DNA of 64,000 bases, from positions 135,381,308-135,445,307 of the forward strand of contig OZ023273.1 in NCBI GenBank assembly GCA_964007475.1. Reading direction: 5' to 3'. The notes below the pieces were generated by a model. It had not been told where the DNA came from. It saw nothing but the letters and a program-made list of their open reading frames with translations, and did not search any database. Made by a program: the position numbers and the translations under genes. Source of the stretch: Hybos culiciformis (Eukaryota; Arthropoda; Insecta; Diptera; Hybotidae). Each line of letters begins with the position of its first letter. The stretch's first letter is position 1. Shown here piece by piece: positions 25,101 through 36,900 of the stretch.

Positions 25101-25428
25101 TATAAAGTATACAAATTTTTATGTTCTAAACACTTTGTTATATAGAGATCAGTGTTCAATATAATTATATCTGGAGATTGTTTAATAATGAGAAACATAA
25201 TCCATAATTCAAAAAAAGTTAGAATATCTTTATTTTCTTAAACATACATAATTAAAAAAAAATAAGAATTTCACATATATATTAAATGTAATTCTAAATA
25301 ATAAATAAATTTGAAAGAATTCTCTTGAAATAACAATTGTACTAAAATTCTGTTGTGTTTAAGATTTATTATTATATAAAAATGGATTATTTAGTTGAAA
25401 AGTACGTAATTTAGAGACGCTGCCACTA
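19148..25428. other. AT-rich region without recognised genes
   Basis: No exon with convincing coding character was found on either strand. Minor features are a GATGTATAAT-like short tandem repeat near 19388-19425, a TTTA-rich tract near 22370-22405 and many homopolymer runs. A 19-base segment at 19338-19356 (minus strand) has an acceptor on one side and GTAAGT on the other and would keep the frame of the Gln-rich gene, but it is too short to trust. The stretch is most simply the 3' flank of that minus-strand gene. Confidence 0.45.
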
Positions 25429-25782
25429 TCTGAAGAAGAAAATATCCGAAGCAGAGCATCTGTTCGCCCATAAATTTTTTTTTTGTTAAAGAAATTATAA
25501 AATTGAATCGATTAACTTAAATATGACAACATCAATATTTATTACCCTATTAACGAAACAGAATTATAAAAGTAACGATAGAGTAAATATAACTTTGTAA
25601 CTTTCTACTTTTCATGATTTGAAAATCAGTTGTTCTAAAAAAGGTAAAGAAGTTTACAACGAATAAAATTATTGTAGAAAATCTGTATATTATGCTTAGG
25701 ATAAACTTGCTTGAATGGTAATCTTCATGCTGCTTTTCAATATTATATTATTAAAAATAAAAAAGAAAATTAAAAAACTTAC

Positions 25783-27914
25783 TTGGCATAATAAGCAGCT
25801 GCTGCCATTGCTTGAGCTGTTTCTTGCATTAAATCAATTTTATTATTTCGATAATTGAATTTAGCAATTCCAGGATTTTCATCAATTGCTAAAAATAATC
25901 CACAATTTTCATCTTCATCATTATCTTGGCAATTTTTTAATGGTAATGGTGGTAATTTTTTCTGTTGTTCTTTAATATCAATAGGATTGTTTGTATTTTT
26001 TATATCATTTTCTTTATGGTTATTGATGATAGCAGCACTACCACTTGGAATGCCGCGAATATTTTGAATACTAGCAGTATCATTTTTGTTATTTTTATTG
26101 CTGTTTATTTTGGCCACTGACGGATTATTGCTTCCAGCACCAGCAACATCTGAATTTGATATCCTTTCAACTGGATAGGATAAAAATCCATTCCCTTTAA
26201 TACAACTAGCATTGGGCAAAGAATTTTCAGTTATTTCAATAGGAAAAGTTTTTTGCTGTTGTTGTTGTTGTTTTAGAATTTGTTTTCCGGATGGTGGTTT
26301 TGTTGTTATATCTTTTTGGCACTTTTTATTTTGTTGTTGGGAAAGTGAATGCATTTCTTTGGTATTTTGTATAATAATTTCTGTTCGTTCATTTACAAGT
26401 TTTTGATGTTGCAGAGGTGGTGGCGGCAATGGTGGAGGTGGTGGAATTGTAAGAATTGTTGGTTTATGTATTAAATTTAAATTTGTTCCGTCAAAATAAT
26501 TTTCATTATTGGACATCTGTTTCTTTTGACTTGAATTAATACTTTGTTGTTTTTTTATGTTTAAATCTGTTTTAATGCGTTGCACCTTTCCAGGCAAACG
26601 CTTTTTTTGCGTTCTTGATGATTGATGTCGTGGCTCTGGTATAATTTCATAAAGATGAATTGGACTTGAGCATTCTACTTCATTTGCCTTAAGGGAATTT
26701 ATAGTGTCTACAGCTTTATATTCATTTTGGCGATTCTGATTATTTTGGTTTAACAGAAATTTTTCACATAATTGTTGGTCTGATTGATTGTTTTTTACTT
26801 TCTGATCATGTTGTAAATTGGATTTGCAAAAATGTAAAATAGGTTGCGTAAGTGGAGTTTTAAAATGAGTATTCAATGGTTTATCATTTTGGTGGGGTAA
26901 TTGAAGTTGCAACTGATGTTGGTAACTAACATTATGCTGTTGTGATTGCCGCTGTAATGTTGACGCTTGCACATCATCTAGTCGTTGCTGAGGTAATTGC
27001 ATTGTCTGGTTTGTTGCAGTATGTTGGTATTGATAAAAATCGTCATTTGATTGTCCAATACCAGGTACTCTGATATTTTGATTTTGTCTTAAATACAAGT
27101 TATTTGGAGTCTCGTTGAAAACTACCGAGTTGCGGTAAGTTTCATACCTTGGTTCGCTTATAAATGTAGGATTCCTTTGCAAATTTATCTGACATTGAGG
27201 GTTTTTTTGCATGATTGCTACATTTTCGAATGTGGTTTGATTTAGCAAATATTTTTCATATATGTCGTGAAGTAAGTTAGTGGCTGTTTTTGATATTTGA
27301 TTATAACTTGGATGATTATGTTGTGGATGAGAATTCTGAAGTGGAATTTTTGAGCTTGAAGAAAAATTTGCGTCATTTGGTTGGCGTGTAGCCTCAGCTT
27401 TTTCTTTTAGAATAAATTGTTGTCTCATATTACCGGGTAAACGTCCTTGAAAAAACTGATGCTGATCTGTTTTAATAGGGCTTGCAGTGTCATGAGAAGT
27501 GTTAAATACATTTTTTCCATCCTTACTGTTCATATTATTAGAGGTTGCGTTAACAGAAGTTGATTGACAAACGGGAAAATAATTTTCTAATCTATTTGAT
27601 TGGATTTCATTTTTTGGTGACATATCCAAGCCACAATTACTGTTTGTGGTTGTAGTTTCATGGTTCGATGAAGATGTTACGTAAACAAAGTTGAATGATG
27701 AAGTCCCATTTTCCATGGGTTTATGTTGCAATTGAAGTTGATGTATATGCTGCCCGTGTCGATGCATTTCTGTCTGTTCATTTTGATAATGTTGATGCTG
27801 ATTTAATATTGCTGAATTTTGTAATTGGGATGGGTTAAGAATTTGCTGTTGATGATGCAAAACCTGTTGTTGTTCTCTTTTGACAGCATTATGTCGTGGC
27901 CGATGTACAGAAGC
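25783..27914 (-). CDS. Large coding exon of the Gln-rich gene
   Basis: This is a 2132-base exon encoding residues 47 to 756. The open frame can be read from a TTG at 27920, but bases 27920-27915 (TTGCAG) are better read as a splice acceptor, so the exon starts with GCTTCTGTA (Ala-Ser-Val). At its 3' end the last full codon is followed by AA and then GTAAGT at 25782, a perfect donor. Unspliced, the frame ends Lys-stop (AAG TAA). Spliced to the acceptor TTCTTCAG at 25430, it also ends Lys-stop (AAA TAG), so either reading gives the same C-terminus. Alternatively it may be spliced to an unseen exon. Composition is dominated by Gln, Asn, His, Ser and Pro, with CAA/CAG runs. Confidence 0.8.
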
Positions 27915-30900
27915 CTGCAATGAAAATTTATATTGTTTAAATCAAGAATTTCTTACATATAAATGCAGGAATTTAAAATATTTTTCGTATATAGTTTAAT
28001 CATTGATAGAAGAGAAATTTTGGTTATAGTTTGGAAAAATTCCTTTTCAATGGTCTCGACATTATTTCTAATATAGTAATAGTATTTGAACAGTAAATTT
28101 ATGTTTAATACTAAACATTTTTTATTTAAAATAAAAATATATTAAAAATATTGCAAATTAAATAATTTAGAAATTAGGTTTTGACAATGAATTAGAAATA
28201 TAAAAGATGTAAGTCAGAATTATTTTGTATAGTAAAGTAACAAGAATATGAAATTTCTATTTCGATTGAAAATGTGAATCGAATAATTTGTAATATTTTA
28301 TGACAAAATTTAATATTTAAGGAATGACAGATAAAACTGCACAGGGACATAACGACACAATGACAAAACGACACAAAAGAATAAAACGATACAATGCCAA
28401 ATATTTATTAATTTTTTTAAAAAGGAAATTCCATGCAAAAATTTTAATTTTCATTTTTTCCTTTTTTATAACTTGAATATTAATTAATTTTTTGATGAGC
28501 TGATATTTTATTTTGTAAGAGAAACGTCTTTTTCTTTTAGATCACAAAAATCACTTGTATAATGTAATTTTATTTTGTAACATTTATATTTAAATACTTA
28601 TAATAAAAAGAAATTTTATATTTATCACTTGTTATGTGAACAATACAATTTGAGTTTTAAAAATTCAAAAAACCACAAGTTGGTTTTATAATTTAAAATA
28701 AAATTTTTGTATCATCCAATTCTCAGGTCGTTATTTGTTGATCGCTAAATTAATCATCGACAATTTGATCTTACATCTATTTTACCGTTTATCAATTTTG
28801 ATTTAAAAGTCAATTTGATTGTCAACCAATTTGATCCTAAGAAAATAAGATCGAACATACAGCATTTGTTGGCGATAAAATTCAGGCAATCAAATTTCGG
28901 CAATCAAATAGTATCAATCATCTTAATCAAATTGGTTGACGAACACAAAAGATTTCTATCAAATTGTGAAGGTTAAAATTATGCTGACCAGTATATACAT
29001 TTGTAAATTTTTGAATAAAGTTTGCGAATAAATGCAAAGTAAATTAGTATATATCAGAATTTGAAATGATCAACAACATTATTTTTCTATTTCTATTCAT
29101 TTTTAGTAGTTGCGTTAGATCGAGAGAGGATTTTGAAGTTTCTATAAAATATAGTGACCCTGAGAATAATTATTTAAAGAATAAGGTTTATCGTAATTAT
29201 ACTTTTTTTCTAATATGTGAGTTCATTGGGCTTGAAAATTATGAAAAACTTATGTTACAGTGGACATCACATCCGTATGTAAGAAAAAATTTAATATTAA
29301 AAATTTTCTTTACGAAGTCGATAATATTTTGGTTAAACGCATTAATTCAAGTGTTTTCAACCCGGGTACCCGGGTGTCGGGTACCCGCAAATTTGACCAT
29401 TATTTCGGGTATTTCAAAACCCGGGTAGTAACATCGAGTATCCGGGTATTAAAGTTTTGAAATTCAAAAAGCAAATTTAAAAAACCAAATTGCACAGTTA
29501 TAGGCGAGCTTTAAAAATAATTTCGCATTCGAAAATTTGAAATATTGACTTACATGTTACATGTTTTATAAGTAAGCCGTAATAAATTAATGCTTAATTG
29601 AATTATTTCTATTTCAAAAACATAGAAAAAAAAAAAAAATAGAAATGTGTTTTTCTGAAAAATATTCTTTGTGCTTTTGATTAATCAAAATACTGCTGAG
29701 CTGAGGAAGTGAAATTAAAAAATCGTAAGTGAAGAAAAATTATGCAAATTGATGTTATGCGCTCGATTGAATTTTTTGTTCTTGCAGCTTGTAAAATGTC
29801 TCGAGTCTGGAGTTACTTTGAGAAATTAACATCAACTGAATCACTCGGAGCGTTTTTTTTCCATTGCTGGAATATTTTGTAGTAAATCAAGAAATAGAAT
29901 GAGCCCAGATACATTAAATGCTTTAATTTTTATAAAATATTATTTTCTTAATAAACAAAAATTTTAATAATTAACGTGTTTTTTTGTTTCCAGCTTTTTT
30001 TGTAATATTTCTTAATTTTTCTTTCTTACCCGAAAACTTTGAAATATTACAACTCGAGTACCCGGGTACTTTTATTTCCGGGTATTTGAAAACACTAATT
30101 AATTCTAAATATAAGCAGCAATTTTATTTAAATTTGGTTTAACTACAATTAAAGATCTAGCAATCAACTTATGGGAATTTGCTATTACCTTGTAGTATCT
30201 ATAAATTTTTCAAAGGATATAAATATAAAAATCTACGTTAAATTGGAAGGCTTTTATTTTTACATATTTATAAAATTCTGTTACAATAAATTTTATTTAT
30301 TATTATAGCATGGATCACTTATAGAAAAAGATAAAAATAATATAAAATCAACAGCAATAATTAAACCAATAACTGGTGAAAAAATAGATTATACTTGCAG
30401 AGTAACTCAGGGACAACATATATTTCAGGTCAATTTAAAAGTACCTATACGTAAGTAATTTGCCATAATGGGACGAATATTTATCTTTTTGGCACACGTG
30501 AGGCTTAAATTGATAATTCCAATCAATTTTATTCTTATTCAGTCAAACTAAACCCGTAAGGAAGCATGCTTGTTCATATCAAAGTGCTGAGCTATTTTAA
30601 TATTTATATATTTGTGGAAATTTTTTATTATGTTTGAAAACAATATATGTAATTTATAATTTTATACCCTTTCAGGAAATTCATATCTTTCCTTCATACC
30701 AAATTCAGGAAGTAATAGAATAATAATTAATCAACAATATAATATGACACCCATCACCTTAGGAAAAATACTTGCGGATCCTATGCCCAAGGTATCCTGC
30801 TATTTCCAGTCAATTGTTGTAAATGATTTTTCTAAAAGTGGGTATATTGTTTATGATTTTCCTGTTCAAAAAGATATTTCTCTATTTTTTTATTACATGT

Positions 30901-33900
30901 AAATTTCGGATCAAATCTATTCCATTTCTCGTTATACCCGGGTGTAAGAGGAGGAAAATTTGGTTTTTATTTTCTCGAGAAAAAGAAATCTTTGGCTAAA
31001 CTATATCTATTTAGTGCCATATCAAAAGTCATCCAGTAGTTTATAACCCAGTCAATTCAAAATCAACTTAATATAAAATAGATATCAAAATTATAGTGTG
31101 TATTTATTAAAAATAATGGTAAATCATATGAATTTTTTCTGAAAATTAATTGATATTTCGGCTATTAAAACTATATTATATTTCAAAAAATTTTAGTGTA
31201 AGTAAGTCATAATGATATTTTTACACACCCTTTACAGGTATCTATGCTTTTGTGGAAAAAAATGAACTCAAATTACATTTAGGAATATTTGATGTTACGA
31301 GCAGTGGAAATTATTTCTTGTTTTTGGAAAATATTTTGCATAGTTATGATATAACTATTGAAATTTTGCTAGAAGGTATAGTTAAAATATAACATGGAAA
31401 AGAAATGGGATTGTACGGACTTTTTGTTATTAAAATAATATTGAAATTTTTTTTGTTATTAACATCAGTCCTTTTCATTAAAACAACTTAAGACTATTAT
31501 ATTATATTATAGTTATTGTTCTTAATTTTTAAATAAATCTAATCAAAATGCGTATTGAGAAACATATTTCGGCGATTATAACCTGTCAATATTTTTTAAT
31601 TGTATAGTCGCATTTTATATCCATTATTATTACAAGATACAAAAGTCTTCTTTAGAAAATTAAATGTAATTTATTTTCAGGAGTTTATATAAAGCGAAGA
31701 AAGCTAATGTATTTGCAGTCTGATCATATTGGAGAATCATTGTGTGAAGTGTATTCATATCCACCTGTTAACACAATTGGTTGGTTAGCAACGACGGACC
31801 GGACTTGTAATGTGACAACATCCGATTATTCTTATTTAATTCTTCTTCCCAGTTCACCTAAATTACGTAAAATAAATACATACAATCAAATTAGTTCAAT
31901 CAATTTTACAAATAAAAAAAAATATGGTTCAATGTCTTACATTTGCTGTGTAGCTTCTTATAATAATGATAACTTCAATTTTAAAAGCGTATCTCAAATA
32001 TTTATTGGAAAATTGGCTGATTCAAAAGTTTTGTACTCTGATCAGGGAGAAATTAATGATAATATAATTATATTAAATCTTGATACAGAATTAAAATTGA
32101 CTTGTGAAGGTGTAACGAGTATGTATAAAAAAATATTTTGGTGCAAAAATCTTGAAGGAATAAAACGAGAGTGCAATCTTAGTAATCGAGATGGTAAGTT
32201 AGTAAAGTAGTTAATACGAAAATTAAATTTCACAACATGAATTTTCAATGTAAGTTAATGTTAATATAATGTCAAATAATAGTTAAAAGAATTCTTCATC
32301 AAAAATAAGGATTATCATTGAAGCTAATTAATTAATATTTTTAGATTTAGGTATAAAAATCATTAATGAAATCTCTACTATAAAAGATACAATTCGATCT
32401 AGTTTGGTTATTAAAAGTGCCAATATGATTCATAATGGTTTCTATCAATGCAAGTTATCTCCGATATATTTTCCAATTGAATATGAAACAAATCTTGATT
32501 TTCCTCCAGTCAAAATCCTAGTAAATCCAGGTAAAAGCGAACATAATTATCTTATAAAATGCAGTATAATTTATTTATTTTTTGCAGACACAACTACTTG
32601 GTTACACTTCACTTGGAGTTCTATTGTTATAGTCCTTTTAATCACAATGATATTTTTGGGAATAAAATATTATAAGCTTTATAAGGTATCATATGCAAAT
32701 AAATGTATTTTAGTCTCTTTCTTAATAGTTTGATTAAGAAATTATCATGTTAGACTTAGATTATAATTGCAATAAACTTGTTGTTGACTTTTTCAGATTA
32801 AATACCAATTAAAACAACTTGGGCTTGGTAATTTTAAACGTGGAAAGCCTGAATCATTAAATCCAGAATTTTCACTTGACGAACAGGCTCATTTATTACC
32901 GTATGATAAATCGTATGAGTTGCATCCAGAAACAATTGTTTTTGGTAAGTTAAACGAAGATTACTCTTCAAAATAACAATATTGACTATTCGGCGAGTAA
33001 CCCTAAATCAAATTTTAAGCTTTTAACAGAAATATCTTAATATATATAAGATATTTCTATATTAGTTAAAATTAATATTATAACATGTATTCTTATTTTC
33101 CAACTTTTGGGTATTATATCATATTGGAATCAAAACTGCCAACTTTCGTCAAAGATTTAGTTATTATAATATTATCTTATTATATATATAATATAGGAAA
33201 ACTACTGGGACAAGGAGCATTTGGCTCTGTATATCAAGGAGTTCTTATGCATAAATCAAATAAACTAAACTGTTTTAAAATTCAAGAGGAAAAAAGTCAA
33301 GTAGTTGCAATTAAAATGCTCAAAGAGGAAACCGATATTTCAACCCTAAGAGCTTTGGCTGATGAGCTGAAAATGCTTCAACATATTGGAAAGCACCCGA
33401 ATATAATACTATTGATTGGAGCTTGCACAAAATCATTGCACAGAAGTGAGAAATTTTTTTTTAAATTTATATTCTTTTTATTTTATAACTAGGTTCACAT
33501 TACACAATAAAAAAAAGAGTATTTTATTCTAAACATTCAGTAAATATAAAATTAAGTTTCCATTTATTTATTAGGTATTTAATTTTTTTATTTTCTAACT
33601 AATGGAATGACAAAAGTTTAATATAATAATATATAATAATAATTTTTACCAAGGTATGGTATTAAAAGTGACGTTACTTACATTAAAACCGAAAAAATGT
33701 AGTACTATTTCTACTTAATTATTATTATTTATAACATTTTTTTTTAAATTCAAGGTGACTTAATGATTATAGTTGAATATTGCAAATACGGGGCTCTGCA
33801 AGATTATTTACGATCGCAGCGTAACTCATTTGGGAATCAACTTGATTCTCAATCAGATAAAATAATGCTGAAATTAATCCAAAGGTAAGAAATATCAAAA

Positions 33901-36900
33901 ACGAAAAAGAAAGAAGGTGTTCATCGCATTATTTTAACTTTTTTAGGCAAAATTTGATTGAAACAGAGGATGAACTTAAGATATTTTATCGCAAAATGAA
34001 TGGAAATAATGATTATAAACTTTTAGAGAAAGATTGTCCAACGATATGTACAAGTAAATATTTATTTTAATTAAACATTAAAGAAAGAATGCAATACAAT
34101 AGCAATTTTCTTTAACGAAATATTGCAATATGTGCACTTCTTTGTGGATAATTATTATTACATAATCCAAATTACGTTTTTATATGACATGCTTATGATA
34201 TTTAATATATTTTCTTTAATCTCGGCATGATTTTATATTGTTTAATAACTATCTAGAGATCAAGATCAAGAATTTTTAAGGAGAACAAATTTGTATTTTT
34301 TTATGTTCAAGTATTTATTATTTCGATTTCAATTTGCTCTCAACAATTTTAGTGGCCACATCTTTCAACAACATAGAAAATACCGAATGCAAAAACATAG
34401 TATTTAATTCAACCGATCTTGTCGAATGGAGTTTGCAAATTGCAAATGGCATGAATTTTTTGTCAAATCTTAAAATCGTGCATGGAGACTTAGCAGCAAG
34501 AAATTTATTATTAACCAATAATTTTGAAATAAAAATTTGTGATTTCGGGATGGCAAAACGAATTTATGAGAGTAAAAATTATATAAAGCTGACAGGGAAA
34601 CAACTAGTTCCAGTAAGATGGTATGCGATTGAAGCTATAGAAGATCTTAAACTATCTACGGAAGCAGACGTATGGTCATTTGGTGTTTGTTTATGGGAAT
34701 TATTTTCATTGGGTAGAATGCCCTACGCAGATATTGAAATAATTGATTCGAATTTTCTAAAAAAACTTTATAATGGTTTTCGTTTAAGTAAACCCGAATT
34801 TTCTAACACAACCATTTATAATTTAATGTTAGATTGCTGGAAATTGAATCCAGATGAAAGACCCACATTCCAATTTATGTTTGAATCTTTTGATATTTTT
34901 TTAAATAAAGGATACGTACAGGTTTGTCCACATAAACTTTTAAAATCTAACTTATTAAGAAATAAAATTTTATTCGGTTGCAAAAATTATACATTATATT
35001 TATTTCATATATATAAAATAATGCTTATATACTGTGTACTGTCAAAGACAAATACTGACTATTATAGTTTTAGTGACAATTTTTTAGTATAAGTAAACAA
35101 TTTAATAATTTAATTCTTATATAAGGCCTTACATAAGACTGGAACCAATTTCAACCATTTCATTAAAGCTTGAGCTGAATTTTAGAAATATTTGCTTTTT
35201 TAAAACTTCTAAAATTATATTTTTTCAGGGTTCTTCTCTGCCAGAAAATGAAAATAATCAATTTAATTACGCTACTATAGAATTTTCGGAATAAAACAAG
35301 TTTAAATCAAAAGAATGAATGCAATAACCATTGAATGTATAGATTCTTTTTTAACTCTTGGTAGAACCGCTTTATCAATTTAATGAAAACATAAGTGTTG
35401 TCATTAAATAATTATAAAATGAATGTAAAGATATAATGAACTGCTCGAAAAAATCACATTTCATGAATAATTATTTGCTTTTGTGAATAAAGGAATATAA
35501 AAAATTACCGAAATTTGATTTTTAATCTTTTGATATTTAAGAGCCCTCCATGTGAAATTCTGTTTTCTATTTCTGTTTTCTATTTTTGCAGTTTTTTTTT
35601 TGTTTTAATTTAAAAAAAAAAAACGGCCGTGAAAAATACGACAAAAATTGTACGAAAAACACCTCTACCAGAAAATCACAAAACTATATTTGAATTTTAT
35701 TTCTGTGCAGAAACGGTAATTTATCAAAAAAATTGAAAAATTCTTAGAAATAAATGAAATTAATTAAAAATTGTTTAGGAAATTAATGAAATTCAAAATT
35801 TCACTTCACCAGCCATGGAGAGTGGTATTTTACCTTTATTTCTGCGTTTGAGATTTTTTATTATCTTTTTCCTTTACTTCAGAATCCAAGCAAATATGTT
35901 CAAGTTTTTTAAAGGCTCATTTGGGCCAAAAAACTCAAAATTTAAAAAATCCGCCCCACCTACCCTGGAGGCAGTTATATACTCTCTAACATATCAAAAA
36001 ATCACTTCAGTCTAGATTGTAGTAACCCTACAATCAAAGCCAAACGAAGACCAATTTTTTGCAATTTTTCACATTGAGGGCTCTTAATAGCTAATTAACG
36101 TAGAATATGAGCTTCATTTAATTATTTATGAAAGCAAAATTTCAGAAGTGAGTGAAAGTGTATTTTTAAGGTCATCGTAATGGTTTCGAATTTTGGCTTC
36201 AAGTATATATAAAAAATACTTACAAATACAGGCCGGTTTCCTTCATTTTGTTGAGTTTGATTTGTCAAAATAACATTATTTTCTCTGAAATTAAAAATTT
36301 GGAAATAAATAATATAAATTAACATAAAATTTGAGTTTTTTAACTTGAAAAAAAAAATGCAAAATCATCTATAACCATCATATTTAAATTTTAACCTTAG
36401 TTTGAAATTTTATGATATATTTTTCTTCGTATGTATACAATTTTTTAAATAGTCGATTAAGATTACTACAAAATTTTCATTTTTATATCAATGTTGTTTA
36501 ATTATAAGTTGATATTAATTATATCAAAAAATGTTACAGCTATTGCACATAATTGTAATTTGTGATTATCTTATTTTTTGTACCTGAACTAAATAAGTGT
36601 TTAACATTTTTTTTAAAAGATGGCGCTTACCAGTTCGATGTTTTATTTTTTGTGTTTAGCTTATGTAGAAACCTTTTTTTTATAGTAACATAATTTTATA
36701 GGAAATATTTTCTGATTCCTTAAAAATCCCACCAGACGAGAAAACTATTGTTTCTTAAAAAAGTTCATTTATGAAAATAAAAAACCAAAAAATTATTGTG
36801 TTTATGGTATATTATTTGGCGAATGGAATAATAATACTGTGTAAAGTGTATAATATAGAAAATAATAGTAGTAATTTAAAAAATAGATACACAAAGATCC

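Noticed and set aside
25855..26406. Plus-strand frames opposite the Gln-rich exon
   Set aside because: Shadows of the CAA/CAG-rich coding sequence on the other strand.
29279..29460. Extension of the first receptor frame to 29428 and an overlapping frame from 29260
   Set aside because: They run through a good donor (GTAAGA) into the hAT element. Exon 2 at 30309 fits the phase and completes the Ig domain.
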